Positions 16,719 through 25,309 of a stretch of DNA of 64,000 bases are shown here, piece after piece. The notes below the pieces were generated by a model that saw only the letters and a program-made list of their open reading frames with translations, ran no database searches and was not told the origin of the DNA. Source of the stretch: Streptomyces monomycini (lineage in GTDB: Bacteria > Actinomycetota > Actinomycetes > Streptomycetales > Streptomycetaceae); assembly GCF_022271435.1 (NCBI RefSeq), contig NZ_JAFIQY010000046.1:1-64000 (forward strand), in the 5' to 3' direction. A program made the translations under genes and the position numbers. Position 1 is the stretch's first letter. Each line of letters opens with the position of its first letter.

Positions 16719-18022
16719 GCGCTCGCTTCGGCGGCGGCGCGCGCGGCCGACGGCAGGGCGGCGGCGATCCGCTCGACCGCCCGCTCGTCGTGGGCGGTCG
16801 AGACGAACCAGGACTCGAACGCGGACGGCGGCAGATACACGCCCTGGGACAGCATCGAGTGGAAGAAGGCGGTGAAGCGGAACGCCTCCTGCGCCTTGGC
16901 CGAGGCGTAGTCGGTCACGTCCTGGTCGGTGAAGGCGAACGAGAACATGTTGCCCGCGACCTGGAGGCGGTGCGCGACGCCCGCCTCCGTGAGGGCGTCG
17001 GCGACCAGCGAGCGCACCTGCTCCGAGACCGCGTCGACCTTCTCGTACGCCGCCTCGTCCAGCAGCTTCAGCTGGGCGATGCCCGCGGCGGTGGCGACCG
17101 GGTTACCGGACAGGGTGCCCGCCTGGTAGACCGGGCCGACCGGGGCGAGGTGCGCCATCACGTCGGCACGCCCGCCGAACGCCGCGGCCGGGAAGCCGCC
17201 GCCCATGACCTTGCCGAAGGTCATCAGGTCGGGCCGGACGCCGTCGATGCCGTACCAGCCGGTGCGGCTGACCCGGAAGCCGGTCATGACCTCGTCGGAG
17301 ATGTAGAGCGCGCCGTTCTCCGCGCAGAGGTCCTTCAGACCCTGGTTGAAGCCGGGCAGCGGCGGGACGACGCCCATGTTGCCGGCCGCCGCCTCGGTGA
17401 TCACGCAGGCGATCTCGCCGGGGTGCGCGGCGAAGGCGGCCCGGACGGCCTCGATGTCGTTGTACGGCAGCACGATCGTGTCACCGGCCTGAGCGCCCGT
17501 GACGCCGGGCGTGTCCGGCAGCCCGAAGGTGGCGACGCCGGAGCCGGCCGCGGCCAGCAGCGCGTCCACGTGCCCGTGGTAGCAGCCGGCGAACTTCACG
17601 ACCTTGGTACGGCCGGTGAAGCCGCGCGCCAGCCGGATGGCGGACATCGTCGCCTCGGTCCCGGAGGAGACCAGCCGGACCTGCTCGACCGGGTCGATCC
17701 GGTCCACGATCCGCTCGGCCAGCTCCACCTCGCCCTCACCGGGCGTGCCGAAGGAGGTGCCGCGGGCGACAGCCTCCTGGACGGCGGCGATCACCTCGGG
17801 GTGGGAGTGCCCGAGGATCATCGGGCCCCACGAGCACACGAGGTCGACGTACTCGCGTCCGTCGGCGTCGGTGAGGTACGGACCGGTACCGGACACCATG
17901 AACCGGGGCGAACCGCCCACGGCGCCGAACGCGCGCACGGGAGAGTTCACCCCGCCCGGCGTCACAACGGCCGCACGGTCGAAGAGCGTCTGCGAAACTG
18001 GGGCTTCATAGGGAAAAGGCAC
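16715..18022 (-). CDS. hemL: Glutamate-1-semialdehyde 2,1-aminomutase (HemL)
   Basis: HemL isomerises glutamate-1-semialdehyde to 5-aminolevulinate, using PLP, in the C5 heme pathway. The protein is 435 residues by the GTG at 18022, the normal length. Visible landmarks are PGGVNSPVRAF, the substrate/PLP block SSGTEATMSAIRLARGFTGR, the cofactor Asp in YISDEVMTGFRV, and the PLP lysine in LMTFGKVMGGGFPAAAFGG. The GTG follows a GGTCAGGAT-type ribosome binding site. Its substrate comes from HemA, encoded about 40 kb to the right. Confidence 0.96.
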   Translation of the reverse strand: MPFPYEAPVSQTLFDRAAVVTPGGVNSPVRAFGAVGGSPRFMVSGTGPYLTDADGREYVDLVCSWGPMILGHSHPEVIAAVQEAVARGTSFGTPGEGEVELAERIVDRIDPVEQVRLVSSGTEATMSAIRLARGFTGRTKVVKFAGCYHGHVDALLAAAGSGVATFGLPDTPGVTGAQAGDTIVLPYNDIEAVRAAFAAHPGEIACVITEAAAGNMGVVPPLPGFNQGLKDLCAENGALYISDEVMTGFRVSRTGWYGIDGVRPDLMTFGKVMGGGFPAAAFGGRADVMAHLAPVGPVYQAGTLSGNPVATAAGIAQLKLLDEAAYEKVDAVSEQVRSLVADALTEAGVAHRLQVAGNMFSFAFTDQDVTDYASAKAQEAFRFTAFFHSMLSQGVYLPPSAFESWFVSTAHDERAVERIAAALPSAARAAAEASA

Positions 18023-18406
18023 TGTGATCCTGACCTGCGCAAATGTAGGAAGGGGCGGCGGCCGGCGGCGGCACCCGGGCGGAGCGCGGAGCGGAAATCC
18101 CCTCGCTACCGACCAGGTGTCAGACCCCGCGGGTCTGCAAAACTGGGGCAACGGACGAGTAAGTCACGCAAGCAATGGTCTCAGAGGCGCACGGGGGCGC
18201 GCGGCCGGGCGTTTCGCGCGCCGGTGACGGGGGAGGTCTCTGAGACGATGATCGGGTTGCGCGGCTGGGGCTGCGAGTGGTCGGGTGGAGATATGCATCG
18301 CGGTGGCGGACTGGGCGAGGGCACCGATGACCGGGGTCCTGAGCGCGACCAGCGGGGCCGCCACCGGCGCGAGGAGATCAAGGGCGGGGGAAACAGAGGC
18401 GGCCGC
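18023..18406. promoter_or_regulatory. Divergent control region, hemL / conserved protein
   Basis: This 384-base gap carries no supported gene. It contains a near-perfect inverted repeat at 18121-18137 (cagaccc, then gggtctg, with an odd central base), about 100 bases upstream of hemL. It could be an operator or an RNA hairpin in the hemL leader. An ATG at 18248 in frame with the right-hand gene would give that protein a 53-residue Gly/Arg-rich extension. Confidence 0.4.
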
Positions 18407-18844
18407 ATGGGGGTGACGTACAAATACTTCGGCGCGCCGAACGGAGCCACGGCGGCGCGCGTGCCGATCTCGATGCGGCCCGAAGAGCTCGGCGGCGACG
18501 AGCTCGGCATGGGCGGCATGTTCACGAAGATCAAGCCGGAGACGATGGCCGCGATGGTCCTCACCGGCATAGAAGGCATACCGCTGCACAAGGTCCCCCC
18601 GCTCGAACTGGTCGTCCTCCATCCCGACTACGCCGTCGTCAAGCTCCCCATGACGGTCGTCGACCCGCTGCGCGGCGTCGGCGAGGAGTCGGTGGGCGCC
18701 GCGGCCTTCATCTGGTCCACGGTTCCCGACCGCGGCGGCCCCCGGGACGCCTTCACCGTCTACCAGCTGCTCCACGAGTGGCAGGACTTCTCCCACCGGC
18801 TGCACGACGCCGGGCATCAGGCGTACTGCCTGGTGTGGCCGTGA
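18407..18844 (+). CDS. Conserved hypothetical protein, 145 residues
   Basis: The product starts MGVTYKYFGAPNGATAARVP and is soluble and slightly acidic, with no signal peptide or helix-turn-helix. The segment FTKIKPETMAAMVLTGIEGIPLHKVPPLELVVLHPDYAVVKLPM is compact and well folded in character, followed by AFIWSTVPDRGGPRDAFTVYQLLHEWQDFSHRLHDAGHQAYCLVW. I do not recognise a named family. The ATG at 18407 is preceded by AGAGGCGGCC. An in-frame ATG at 18248 exists, but the added region is low complexity. It is divergent from hemL. Confidence 0.75.
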   Translation: MGVTYKYFGAPNGATAARVPISMRPEELGGDELGMGGMFTKIKPETMAAMVLTGIEGIPLHKVPPLELVVLHPDYAVVKLPMTVVDPLRGVGEESVGAAAFIWSTVPDRGGPRDAFTVYQLLHEWQDFSHRLHDAGHQAYCLVWP

Positions 18845-19195
18845 CCTGCGAAGAGGTCTCAGGAGCCGGTCCGCTGCCGGGCCCCGGCAGGGGCTTCGGC
18901 GGCGGGTGACGGCTGTTTCGGCAGTGGTCGGCCGCGATCTCGGCGGCGGGTGACCGGAACCTCGGAGCGGGTGGCCAGGACCTCGGCCGCGGGTCACCAG
19001 GGCTTCCGCAGCCGGAGTACGGACGGCGGATCCGTACGGCGCGCGCCGTACGGGTGATGCGCCGTCAGCACGCCCCCGTTTCCGACCGGTCGGTCACGCA
19101 TGCTGTTCGCGCCACCCGCCCCGCACTACCCTGGACCGTGCAGCCCGAGTCCCCGGCAGCGCGGAAGCCCGTCCGCCCCGAGGAGGCGCGTGCTG
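18845..19195. other. Gene-free gap with degenerate CTCGGCGGCGGGTGACC repeats
   Basis: This 351-base gap holds no convincing gene. Four degenerate copies of a ctcggcggcgggtgacc-like word begin near 18896, 18939, 18960 and 18980. The last ten bases before the STAS gene carry its AGGAGG-type ribosome binding site. Confidence 0.4.
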
Positions 19196-19678
19196 ATGGC
19201 AGACCCCGGAACCTCCCTCGACTTCCCGCGAGTCGGCGCGGTGGGCGCTCGGGTGCCCCCGACCCGCCACAACGCCCGGCACGCACCGGCACGGACCGCC
19301 GTGCCGGCCGTTCCGCCGGGGCCCGCCCCGGACAAGGCGCCGTCGGTCCCCGTGACGGACACCGACTTCGCGGTCCTCATCGTGCGCGGCAGGGTGGACC
19401 TGGCGACGCTGCCCACCCTGCGCGAACGCCTGCGGCGCCTGCCCCGCGCCCCCGGCAGTCTCCTGATCGTCGACCTGTCCGAGGTCACCGACTGCTGCGC
19501 GCTCGCCCTCGGTCCGCTCGTCGCGGCGGCCAGGCGGGCCCGCTCCCAGGGCGGTGACCTGCGACTCGTCCAGCCGAGCCCGGTCGTCCTCGCGGCGTTG
19601 CAGGCCAGTGGGCTGAACCGGTTGCTGCCGGTCTTCGCCGGACTGGACACCGCGACCGGCAGCCCGGCCGCGGCCTAG
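19196..19678 (+). CDS. STAS domain protein (anti-sigma factor antagonist-like)
   Basis: This 160-residue protein has a disordered Pro/Ala-rich N-terminal half and a C-terminal STAS domain (FAVLIVRGRVDLATLPTLRERLRRL, LLIVDLSEVTDCCALALGPLVAAARRA, LRLVQPSPVVLAALQASGLNRLLPVF). Classical antagonists present a phosphorylatable Ser as D-S-S-G after the central strand. Here the equivalent reads TDCCALAL, so the regulatory Ser is absent and two Cys occupy the loop. It may therefore not be controlled by an anti-sigma kinase in the usual way. ATG 19196 and GTG 19190 both follow GGAGGC; ATG has better spacing. Confidence 0.85.
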   Translation: MADPGTSLDFPRVGAVGARVPPTRHNARHAPARTAVPAVPPGPAPDKAPSVPVTDTDFAVLIVRGRVDLATLPTLRERLRRLPRAPGSLLIVDLSEVTDCCALALGPLVAAARRARSQGGDLRLVQPSPVVLAALQASGLNRLLPVFAGLDTATGSPAAA

Positions 19679-19741
19679 GAAGCGTTCCGAAGGGCGGGGC
19701 GCTTCCCCTCACCCGTCACCGCACACTGTGGGAGGTGCGCA

Positions 19742-19969
19742 GTGTTCCCGCTTCTGCTCGTCTCGTTCCTTCTGACGGTCGCCGCCGGGTTCGCGAACCC
19801 GGTGTGGTGGCTGGCTTCCGCCGTACTGCTCTATCTCGCCGTGCGCTACCGGCAGGGCTACCTGGGCTACGACGCGGAGTACCGCGCCTACCGGGAGCGC
19901 CGCATCCGCCAGGACCGCTACGACAAGCGGTACCGCGCGGAGCGTGGCAGCGCGGCGAAGGGCAAGTGA
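19742..19969 (+). CDS. Small membrane protein, 75 residues
   Basis: The GTG at 19742 follows GGGAGGTGCGCA. The product has one or two hydrophobic segments (MFPLLLVSFLLTVAAGF, NPVWWLASAVLLYLAV) and a strongly basic and tyrosine-rich tail (RYRQGYLGYDAEYRAYRERRIRQDRYDKRYR). It should sit in the membrane with the tail in the cytosol. There is no family name I can attach. It lies 63 bases downstream of the STAS gene and may be cotranscribed. Confidence 0.75.
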   Translation: MFPLLLVSFLLTVAAGFANPVWWLASAVLLYLAVRYRQGYLGYDAEYRAYRERRIRQDRYDKRYRAERGSAAKGK

Positions 19970-20020
19970 CCCGCCGGGGCCGGGCGGACGGCACGGGACG
20001 GGCGGGCACCGGGTGAGCGG

Positions 20021-20806
20021 TCACCAGGTGGGCCTGGCCGACACCCCGCCGTCCACCACCAGGTCGTGCCCGGTCACCCACGCCGCCATCGGCGAGGCGA
20101 GGAAGACACACGCGTCGCCGACGTCCTCGGGGCGGCCGAGCCGGCCGGCCGGTACCGCCTGCCGGTAGCGGGTCACGCCGTCCGGCCAGGCCTCCGCCAG
20201 GCCCTCGCGGTCGATCAGGCCCGGCGAGACGCTGTTGACGCGGATGCCGTCGGGCCCGTACTCCAGCGCGGCCGTGCGCGCGTGCATCACGACGGCCGCC
20301 TTGGACGCGCAGTAGTGGGCGTGGGCCGCCGTGGGCTGGTGCGCCTCGATGGAGGCGATGTGGGTGATCGAGCCGCCTCCGCCGTCCCGCATCACCGCGG
20401 CGGCGGCCTGGGTGCAGGCGAAGACGCTCAGCACGTTGGTGTCGTTGACCGCGCGCCAGTCGGCGACGGACATGGCGGCCAGGTCCTGGACGGGCTGCAC
20501 GCCCGCGTTGTTCACCAGGGCGGTGAGCCGGCCACGCCACTCCGCCGCCGTACGCACCAGGCGGTGGCACTCCTCCTCGGCGGACAGGTCGGCCGGTACG
20601 GCAAGCGCGCTGCCGCCCTGCGCCTCGATACGCGCTACGAGCGCCTCGGCGGCGGTGGCGTTCGTACGGTAGTGGGCGACGACCGCGGCGCCCGCCGCGG
20701 CGAGGCGCAGCGCGATGCCGGTGCCGAGGCCGCCGCCCGCGCCCGTCACCAGGGCCACCTGACCTGCGAGGGAGGGCAGCTGCGGGCTGCCTGCGGGCGC
20801 GCTCAC
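20021..20806 (-). CDS. SDR family oxidoreductase
   Basis: This 261-residue classical short-chain dehydrogenase has the NAD(P) motif TGAGGGLG at about residue 21, NNAG in the middle, and the active site Ser...Tyr-x-x-x-Lys visible as HIASIEAHQ and YCASK. The substrate is unknown, but it is likely an alcohol or ketone. GTG 20806 overlaps the stop of the upstream cupin gene as GTGA, so the two are translationally coupled. The sequence ends in the family-typical VTGHDLVVDGGVSARP. Confidence 0.9.
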   Translation of the reverse strand: MSAPAGSPQLPSLAGQVALVTGAGGGLGTGIALRLAAAGAAVVAHYRTNATAAEALVARIEAQGGSALAVPADLSAEEECHRLVRTAAEWRGRLTALVNNAGVQPVQDLAAMSVADWRAVNDTNVLSVFACTQAAAAVMRDGGGGSITHIASIEAHQPTAAHAHYCASKAAVVMHARTAALEYGPDGIRVNSVSPGLIDREGLAEAWPDGVTRYRQAVPAGRLGRPEDVGDACVFLASPMAAWVTGHDLVVDGGVSARPTW

Positions 20807-21306
20807 GGGCGGGACAGCGCGGTGATGCGCGCCGCCTCCTGGGGGTAGCGCGCGGCCAGTTCGGCGGCGTCCCCGTGCTCGTACGCGTCGAAGGTGAAGC
20901 CCGGCGCCATGGTGCAGCCGAACAGCGACCAGGCGCCGACCTCGGCGACCTCGGCGGCCATCCAGGTGCCGGCCGGCACCGTGAACTGGACGTGCTGGCC
21001 CCCCAGGACGTCCGGGCCGAGGGCGACCGTCCGGGTGCCGCCGGACGGGTCCAGCAGGAGCATCGAGAGCGGGTCGCCGAGGTAGAAGTGCCAGACCTCG
21101 TCGATGGGCAGGCGGTGGAGCGCGCTGTGGCCGTCGGGTTCCGCGGTGAGCAGGACGACGATGGCGGTGCCGTCCGGCCGCCCGTCGGGGCGTGGGGGCC
21201 CCGCCCAGGTCTGCCGGTAGCGGCCGCCCTCTCTGGGCAGCGGCTCCAGTCCGTAGAGCTCGACGATCTCCTGGGGTGACGGTGACACGGACGGCTGCCG
21301 GGCCAT
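20803..21306 (-). CDS. Cupin superfamily DUF985 protein
   Basis: This 167-residue protein of the cupin_5/DUF985 group has the opening EIVELYGLEPLPREGGRYRQTW, the cupin strands HRLPIDEVWHFYLGDPLSMLLLD, and the C-terminal GAWSLFGCTMAPGFTFDAYEHGD. Cupins of this type bind a metal through His/Glu residues (HRLP, EVWHFY). No reaction is established for the family. ATG 21306 follows GGAGACGC. The SDR downstream overlaps by four bases, which suggests that both act on the same compound. Confidence 0.9.
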   Translation of the reverse strand: MARQPSVSPSPQEIVELYGLEPLPREGGRYRQTWAGPPRPDGRPDGTAIVVLLTAEPDGHSALHRLPIDEVWHFYLGDPLSMLLLDPSGGTRTVALGPDVLGGQHVQFTVPAGTWMAAEVAEVGAWSLFGCTMAPGFTFDAYEHGDAAELAARYPQEAARITALSRP

Positions 21307-21471
21307 GCGTCTCCTTCCCGGTCCACTGCGGGTACGGCGGCACGTACGGCTGGTACGGGCACCACCGTAGAACGGCGGTGCCGCGGCGTCCGGGGATCAC
21401 CGAAGTCGGGCGCGTCCGGGACGGACCGGGGCAGGAATCCGGCCGGAGTCGCACCAGGGCGCGCTCCGGTT

Positions 21472-22074
21472 CTACGGGTGCTCGGCGGTCAGGTAGTGCT
21501 GGATGGTCGGCCCCAGCCAGCTGACGACCTCCTCGCGGTCGAGGTCGACGGCGGGCGGCAGCAGCAGGACGTACCGCAGCATGCCCATGCCCACGAGCTG
21601 GGAGCCGACCAGTGCCGCGCGGGACGCGTCCTCCTCCGGGACCGCGCACACCGCCGCGAGCGACGGTCTGATCTGTTCGACGAAGACGCCGCGCAGCCGA
21701 TCGGCGCCCGCTTCGTTGGTGACGGCGACGCGCACCATCGCAGTCAGCGTCTCGTCGCGCTCCCAGCGGTCGAGGAAGTGCCGCACGAGGGTGGCGCCGA
21801 GCTCCTCGCGCGGTACGGACGTCAGGTCGGGCAGCTTCAGGTCGATCTCGGAGGCCGCCGCGAACAGGCCCGCCTTGTTGCCGTAGTAGCGCATGACCAT
21901 CGACGGGTCGATGCCCGCGTCCCGGGCGACGGCCCGGATGGTGGCGCGTTCGTAGCCGTCGGCGGCGAAGCGCTCACGGGCGGCTTCGAGGATCGCGGCA
22001 CGGGTGGCGTCGGAGCGGCGGGGGCGGTCCGGCGCGGCGTCCGGTGCGAGGGGGGAGGAGGGGGTATCAGCCAT
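21472..22074 (-). CDS. TetR family repressor of the adjacent monooxygenase (inferred)
   Basis: This 200-residue TetR regulator has the N-terminal helix-turn-helix RAAILEAARERFAADGYERATIRAVARDAGIDPSMVMRYYGNKAGLF at about residues 25-70. A ligand domain with the C-terminal pattern common in Streptomyces TetR proteins follows (ALVGSQLVGMGMLRYVLLLPP). It is divergent from the FAD monooxygenase across 112 bases packed with five operator-like inverted repeats, so it very likely represses both genes. The inducer could be an aromatic substrate of the monooxygenase. Confidence 0.93.
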   Translation of the reverse strand: MADTPSSPLAPDAAPDRPRRSDATRAAILEAARERFAADGYERATIRAVARDAGIDPSMVMRYYGNKAGLFAAASEIDLKLPDLTSVPREELGATLVRHFLDRWERDETLTAMVRVAVTNEAGADRLRGVFVEQIRPSLAAVCAVPEEDASRAALVGSQLVGMGMLRYVLLLPPAVDLDREEVVSWLGPTIQHYLTAEHP

Positions 22075-22075
22075 G

Positions 22076-22172
22076 CCAACGACTGTAGGCCAACAACTGT
22101 TGACCGGCCAGCAGGCCGGCCCTATCGTTGCCAACAAGCGTTGACCAACAACCGTTGGCAAACACTCGTTGG
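22076..22172. promoter_or_regulatory. Cluster of five CCAAC-N4-GTTGG operator-like inverted repeats
   Basis: Five copies of a 14-base element with arms CCAAC and GTTGG around a 4-base spacer are seen. They are ccaac/gtagg at 22076-22089, ccaac/gttga at 22090-22103, ccaac/gttga at 22131-22144, ccaac/gttgg at 22145-22158 and caaac/gttgg at 22159-22172. Sites 1-2 and 3-4-5 abut with exactly 14-base periodicity, and the gap between sites 2 and 3 is 41 bases. The fifth site ends 14 bases before the monooxygenase ATG, just upstream of its ribosome binding site. The first site begins two bases from the repressor start codon. Confidence 0.85.
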
Positions 22173-22186
22173 CATTGGAGGCGGCC

Positions 22187-23881
22187 ATGCACCGCGATCC
22201 CGGCACCACCGACGACCCGAACCCCACGACCCTCATGGACACCACGCACACCGGCGGGACCGCCGACGTCCTCGTGGTCGGCGCCGGCCCCACCGGACTG
22301 CTGCTCGCCGGGGACCTCGCCGTCGCCGGCCTGCGCGTCACCCTGCTGGAGCGCCGCGCCCCCGGCCTCAGCAACCTGACCCGCGCGATGGCCGTGCACG
22401 CCCGCAGCCTCGAACAGCTCGACGCGCGCGGCCTCGCCGACGAACTGCTGACGCACGGCCACGCGCTGCGGAGCATGCGGCTCTTCGGCGGCGTCGTCCT
22501 GAAGCCGACCCGGCTGCCCTCCCGCTTCCCGTTCGTGCTGATCGCCCCGCAGTACGAGGTCGAGCGGCTGCTGGAGCGGCGCGCGCAGAAGGCCGGCGTC
22601 ACCTTCCGGTACGGGGCCCGGGTGACCGGCCTGGACCAGGACGGCCACGGCGTGCAGGCCCGCGTACAGGAGGAGGACGGGACCACCACGGCCTACCGCG
22701 CGTCCTACCTGGTCGGCACGGACGGCGTGCGCAGCACCGTCCGTGAGGCACTCGGCCTGCCCTTCCCCGGCCGGTCCGTGGTCAGCTCCGTCGTCCTCGC
22801 CGACGTACGGCTCGACGAGCAGCCCGACCTCCCGATGGTCGGCAACGCCACCGGCGACGCCATCGCGGTCGTCGCCAACTTCGGCGACGGCTGGTACCGC
22901 GTCGTCGGCTGGGACCGCCGCCGTCAGATCCCCGAGGACACCCCCGTCGGCCCCGACGAGATCCGCGGGTACCTGCGACTCGCCCTCGGCACCGACTACG
23001 GGATGGGCGAGGTGCGCTGGACCTCCCGCTTCCACAGCGACGAGCGCCAGGTGCCCCGCTACCGCGTCGGCCGCGCCTTCCTCGCGGGTGACGCCGCGCA
23101 CGTCCACTCCCCGGCCGGCGGCCAGGGCATGAACACCGGGCTCCAGGACGCCGCCAACCTCAGCTGGAAGCTGGCCGCCGTACTGCGCGGCGACGCGCCC
23201 GACAGCCTGCTGGACAGTTACGACGCGGAGCGCCACCCGGTGGGGAAGATGGTGCTGCGCAGCAGCGGCACGCTCATCCGGGCGGCCCAGCTGCGCAGCG
23301 CGCCGGCGCGGGCGCTGCGCGCGTCGGTCGCCGGGCTGCTGAACCTGGCGCCGCCCCTGACGGACCGGGCGCTGGGGGAGATCAGCGGGGTGGGCATCTC
23401 CTACCGGGCCGAGCGCGGCGCCCACCCGCTCACCGGCAAGCGGGCCCCCGACCTGCGGCTGGCGGGCGGCACCCGGCTGTACGAGGCCCTGCGCGGCGGC
23501 CGGTTCGTCCTCGTCGTGCCGCGGGACGACGACCTGCCGGGGACCGAGGGGCTGCCGAGGGCCGAAGCGCCGGCGGACGCCGGGTCGCCGGACGCCGGGT
23601 CGCCGGACGCCGGGTCGCCGGACGCCGGATCGCCGCTCGCCGGGACCGCCGAACCGCACGACGGGACCGCTGCGGAGGGCGGTTCCGCCGCCGGCCCCCG
23701 TCTCGTACGGGCCGCCTGGGCCGGTGACCGGCGTACCGCGCTGCTCGTGCGCCCCGACGGCTACATCGCCTGGGCCACCGACTCCGCCGACCCGGACGTA
23801 CGCGCCGAGGCCCTGCGCGGCGCCCTCGGCCGCTGGACCGGCTCGGGCCTGGCCGCGGTACGCGCGACGGCCCTGGCCTGA
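22187..23881 (+). CDS. FAD-dependent aromatic monooxygenase (PheA/TfdB-like)
   Basis: This 564-residue flavoprotein hydroxylase has the N-terminal Rossmann motif VVGAGPTGLLLAGDLAVAG, the central DG segment GTDGVRSTVREALGLPFPG, and the second FAD motif GRAFLAGDAAHVHSPAGGQGMNTGLQDAANLSWKL. It also has the thioredoxin-like C-terminal domain of phenol hydroxylases, ending in TALLVRPDGYIAWA. It should use NAD(P)H and oxygen to hydroxylate an aromatic or polyketide substrate. A (DAGSP)4 repeat splits the C-terminal domain. ATG 22187 follows TTGGAGGCGG. A TetR repressor lies divergent upstream. Confidence 0.92.
   Translation: MHRDPGTTDDPNPTTLMDTTHTGGTADVLVVGAGPTGLLLAGDLAVAGLRVTLLERRAPGLSNLTRAMAVHARSLEQLDARGLADELLTHGHALRSMRLFGGVVLKPTRLPSRFPFVLIAPQYEVERLLERRAQKAGVTFRYGARVTGLDQDGHGVQARVQEEDGTTTAYRASYLVGTDGVRSTVREALGLPFPGRSVVSSVVLADVRLDEQPDLPMVGNATGDAIAVVANFGDGWYRVVGWDRRRQIPEDTPVGPDEIRGYLRLALGTDYGMGEVRWTSRFHSDERQVPRYRVGRAFLAGDAAHVHSPAGGQGMNTGLQDAANLSWKLAAVLRGDAPDSLLDSYDAERHPVGKMVLRSSGTLIRAAQLRSAPARALRASVAGLLNLAPPLTDRALGEISGVGISYRAERGAHPLTGKRAPDLRLAGGTRLYEALRGGRFVLVVPRDDDLPGTEGLPRAEAPADAGSPDAGSPDAGSPDAGSPLAGTAEPHDGTAAEGGSAAGPRLVRAAWAGDRRTALLVRPDGYIAWATDSADPDVRAEALRGALGRWTGSGLAAVRATALA
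23576..23635 (+). repeat. In-frame 15-base tandem repeat coding DAGSP x4
   Basis: Four 15-base copies of gacgccgggtcgccg occupy 23576-23635; the last differs by one base. They encode (Asp-Ala-Gly-Ser-Pro)4 as a flexible insert in the C-terminal domain of the monooxygenase. The near identity of the copies points to recent expansion by slippage. Confidence 0.95.
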
Positions 23882-24464
23882 CCGGCACGCCACCGTCCGC
23901 ACCCGGTGCGGCTCGCGCGGACCCGTCCCCCGGCCATGAACGGGGGACGGGCCCGCGCCGCCCGGTACGCCCGGCCGTCCCCGGGCCGGGCGGACGGACG
24001 CTCGCCGGGCCTGGCGGCCGGACCGGATCCCGCAGCTGCCCGGTGCCCGCCGCCCGCCACCGAAGTCCGTACGGTCGCGTGCGCTGGAAGGTGAGACCGG
24101 TCCCCGAAGAAGCGGAGCGGGCCGGGCGCGCCGGTGCGCACCCGGATGCTCCGCCCGGAATTCGAGGTGGTCACCCGTTGTCGTCCGATCAGCGGAAAGC
24201 CGCTTTCCCGCTCTGTCCGCCACCCGCCGATCAGCGTCGTACCCCCCGGTAAAAGGGGAATCTAGGGACGCCTCTGCCGCCTGACAAGGGGCCCGGCCAG
24301 GGCATGTGACGCCCTGTACGGTTTTTGGCCAGTGGTTCGCCGTTCACGCAGCGGCGACCGTCGGCGCGGCCCCCTCACCCGTCGATCCCCGCTTCCGGAC
24401 AACGCTCCCCGGCCTCTCTCCCGGCCCTCCCTTGCGGGCCACGCTCCCTTGCATCACCCCCGGC
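23882..24464. other. Gene-free gap between convergent genes
   Basis: This 583-base gap lies between the stops of the monooxygenase and the AAA ATPase, which converge. Several long open frames cross it, but none has a ribosome binding site and all look like G/C-driven noise. No strong terminator stem and no RNA gene were recognised. Confidence 0.4.
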
Positions 24465-25193
24465 TCAGTCGATGATGTGCCGCAAATACGCCCGAGGGTC
24501 GGTGAGATAGCGCCGCCAGTGGTCGACGAGGGCCAGCTCGTCCCACTCCACCGACCGCATGCCGTGCTCACCGACCTCGACTATCTCCGCGCCGGGCAGG
24601 GCCGTGAGCAGCGGGGAGTGCGTGGCGCAGACGACCTGGGCACCGCCGCGGCGCAACTCGTGCAGCACCCCCAGCAGTTCCAGGCAGGAGGAGAACGACA
24701 ACGCGGCCTCCGGCTCGTCCAGCACATACAGCCCCGGCTGCCGGAACTTCTCCCGGAACGCCATCAGGAACCCTTCGCCGTGACTCATCTCGTCCGGCGC
24801 CCCCGACAGCCGCTCACGGCCGAGCGCGTCCCACGCCGTCTCGGCCCGCAGGAAGAAGCCGCGCCGGCGCGTGCGCGGCCCGCGGACCATCCGGCGGCCC
24901 GCCGTCGTCGCGTCGAAGCGCATGGCCATGCCCAGTACGGACGGCACGCGTGAACTGGCGTACTTGTAACCGGCCGAGCCGCCGTACGAGTCGAGCCCGA
25001 AGCCCTCCGCCAGGGCCTCGGCCAGGGTGGACTTGCCGGAGCCGTTCTCCCCCACGAGAAAGGTGACCGGCGCGCTGAACTTCAGCCCGTCCGCGACCAG
25101 CCGGCGCACGCACGGCACCGTCCAGGGCCAGCTGTCCCCGGTCTCCGCCCGCTCCTCCTCGGAGAGATCCACGTACGCGCGTTCGATGAGCAT
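24465..25193 (-). CDS. AAA/ABC-type ATPase (AAA_23-like), stand-alone
   Basis: This 242-residue single-domain ATPase has the Walker A motif GENGSGKST at about residue 47, an ABC-like signature DEMSHGEGFLMAF, Walker B LYVLDEPEAAL, and the H-loop ATHSPLL. There is no membrane partner, no coiled coil and no nuclease motif, so it is not a transporter or a full SMC/Rad50 protein. Related small ATPases are widespread and their role is unclear; some are parts of defence or DNA-handling systems. It is transcribed alone, divergent from the YnfA-type gene. Confidence 0.88.
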   Translation of the reverse strand: MLIERAYVDLSEEERAETGDSWPWTVPCVRRLVADGLKFSAPVTFLVGENGSGKSTLAEALAEGFGLDSYGGSAGYKYASSRVPSVLGMAMRFDATTAGRRMVRGPRTRRRGFFLRAETAWDALGRERLSGAPDEMSHGEGFLMAFREKFRQPGLYVLDEPEAALSFSSCLELLGVLHELRRGGAQVVCATHSPLLTALPGAEIVEVGEHGMRSVEWDELALVDHWRRYLTDPRAYLRHIID

Positions 25194-25309
25194 GTCCCGA
25201 AGCTCTCACACACCACTGACAATCGCCCCACGCACCGACCGCCCGGTCACCTCCGCAACGCCCCGCCCGCCACCCCCGCCCCGCTCCCCCGTCTCCTTAC
25301 GCTGGCCCC

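Noticed and set aside
23761..24174. A - strand frame in the gap between the monooxygenase and ATPase
   Set aside because: The translation is Arg/Ala/Pro-rich noise that overlaps the 3' end of the monooxygenase. It has no start signal.
22067..24223. A 718-codon - strand open frame over the monooxygenase
   Set aside because: It is an antisense shadow with arginine-, glycine- and proline-rich low-complexity translation. It would also run through the operator cluster.
24465..25193. A defence system built around the AAA ATPase
   Set aside because: There is no nuclease, TOPRIM or other effector gene beside it. Its neighbours are ordinary metabolic or transporter-like genes, so a defence role is not supported.
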